Assembly: GCF_012033735.1 (NCBI RefSeq)
Contig: NZ_JAAVJD010000002.1
Coordinates: 1 to 64,000, forward strand
DNA: 64,000 nucleotides
Direction: 5' to 3'
Source: Streptomyces lonarensis
GTDB lineage: Bacteria > Actinomycetota > Actinomycetes > Streptomycetales > Streptomycetaceae
The notes under the pieces are model-generated. The model worked only from the letters and a program-made list of their open reading frames with translations. It did no database searches and was not told the DNA's origin. The first letter of the stretch is position 1. Each line of letters begins with the position of its first letter. Made by a program: the position numbers and the translations under genes. Positions 63,643 through 64,000 of this stretch are shown here, piece by piece.

Positions 63643-63766
63643 GGGAGTCCTTTCGTCGTGGCCGGAGGCACGAAGCCTCGGCTCGGGGCGGGTTGTGTCG
63701 GGGTGGCCGGTGGTGCGGAGCACCGAGGCCGCCGAGTCGACCCCGGGGCGGGGCGTGATGCGCTCG

Positions 63767-64000
63767 TCAGGCAGGCGCGCCGGGGGGTCGGTCGTCGTCG
63801 GCGTGGGGTACGGCGTCCTGGCGGGGCAGGATGTGCCGCAGGATGTCAGTGACGGTGAGCACGCCGACGCTGCGGCCCTCGTCCATCGCCACCGCCAACT
63901 GCTCGCTGGCGGCACGCATCCGGGACAGCGCCTCGTAGACCGGGAGGTCGACGTCGAGCGTCAGCACCTCGCGGCTGAAGGCGCCCACCGGACGGTCCGC
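63767..64000 (-). CDS. CBS-domain protein, C-terminal end (CNNM/hemolysin C type), cut by window edge
   Basis: The frame is open to the window edge and reads VGAFSREVLTLDVDLPVYEA, then ALSRMRAASEQLAVAMDEGR and SVGVLTVTDILRHILP, ending in an acidic tail. This is a CBS domain pair's second half, with the typical MR..SEQLAVxxDE-G form found at the C-terminus of CNNM/hemolysin C membrane proteins. The membrane part would lie beyond position 64,000. CBS pairs bind adenine nucleotides and gate such transporters. Confidence 0.7.
   Translation of the reverse strand, partial: ADRPVGAFSREVLTLDVDLPVYEALSRMRAASEQLAVAMDEGRSVGVLTVTDILRHILPRQDAVPHADDDRPPGAPA

Overview
This window is actinobacterial DNA, most likely from Streptomyces or a close relative. 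GC is very high, starts are often GTG or TTG, and there is a LysR/TSUP pair, a methylcitrate cluster, a B12-riboswitch-controlled metE, a DUF397 protein and many small secreted lipoproteins. It splits into an accessory island (about 1-25 kb) and a metabolic and housekeeping part (about 25-64 kb).

Accessory island. The left edge holds the 5' end of an IS transposase and a heavily frameshifted NB-ARC ATPase pseudogene. Next comes a divergent defence locus. Leftward runs a tight operon: SF2 helicase, GHKL (MORC/MutL-like) ATPase, PLD nuclease, MazG-like pyrophosphohydrolase. Rightward runs a four-gene set that matches the SspABCD single-strand DNA phosphorothioation system: cysteine desulfurase, DUF4007 protein, large P-loop ATPase, PAPS-reductase-like ATP pyrophosphatase. 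A strong hairpin ends that operon. It is followed by a second, AT-richer pair, another GHKL ATPase and a GIY-YIG nuclease, behind its own operator-like palindrome. No SspE-like DUF262/HNH gene is seen, so the two GHKL/nuclease modules are the natural candidates for the restriction arm.

From 16.7 to 22.1 kb lies a decayed prophage head module on the minus strand: portal, scaffold, decoration and a capsid fragment. An intact XRE/ImmA metalloprotease gene and a partner gene sit inside it. An orphan CRISPR array with no cas genes (23.0-23.56 kb) and a small secreted protein follow.

Metabolic part. From 25 to 34.5 kb there is a TSUP transporter with a divergent LysR gene, a membrane-anchored VOC protein, and the methylcitrate genes prpD-prpB and prpC. 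Facing these is an XRE/short-chain acyl regulator of the RamB/PrpR type, with TGCGAAA boxes in the shared promoter. From 34.7 to 40 kb lie a DUF4241 protein, a beta-propeller lipoprotein and proS.

From 40.3 to 47.4 kb is a tandem expansion of seven paralogous lipoproteins, with one intact and two broken copies of a 351-aa secreted partner. After it come alaS and tsaD, then isocitrate lyase followed by a divergent malate synthase, a cobalamin riboswitch with metE, a truncated LolA-like secreted protein, a polyprenyl diphosphate synthase, fumarylacetoacetase, another acidic lipoprotein, DUF397, and the C-terminal end of a CBS-domain protein at the right edge.

Functional assignments come from reading motifs by eye. 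No database search was run.
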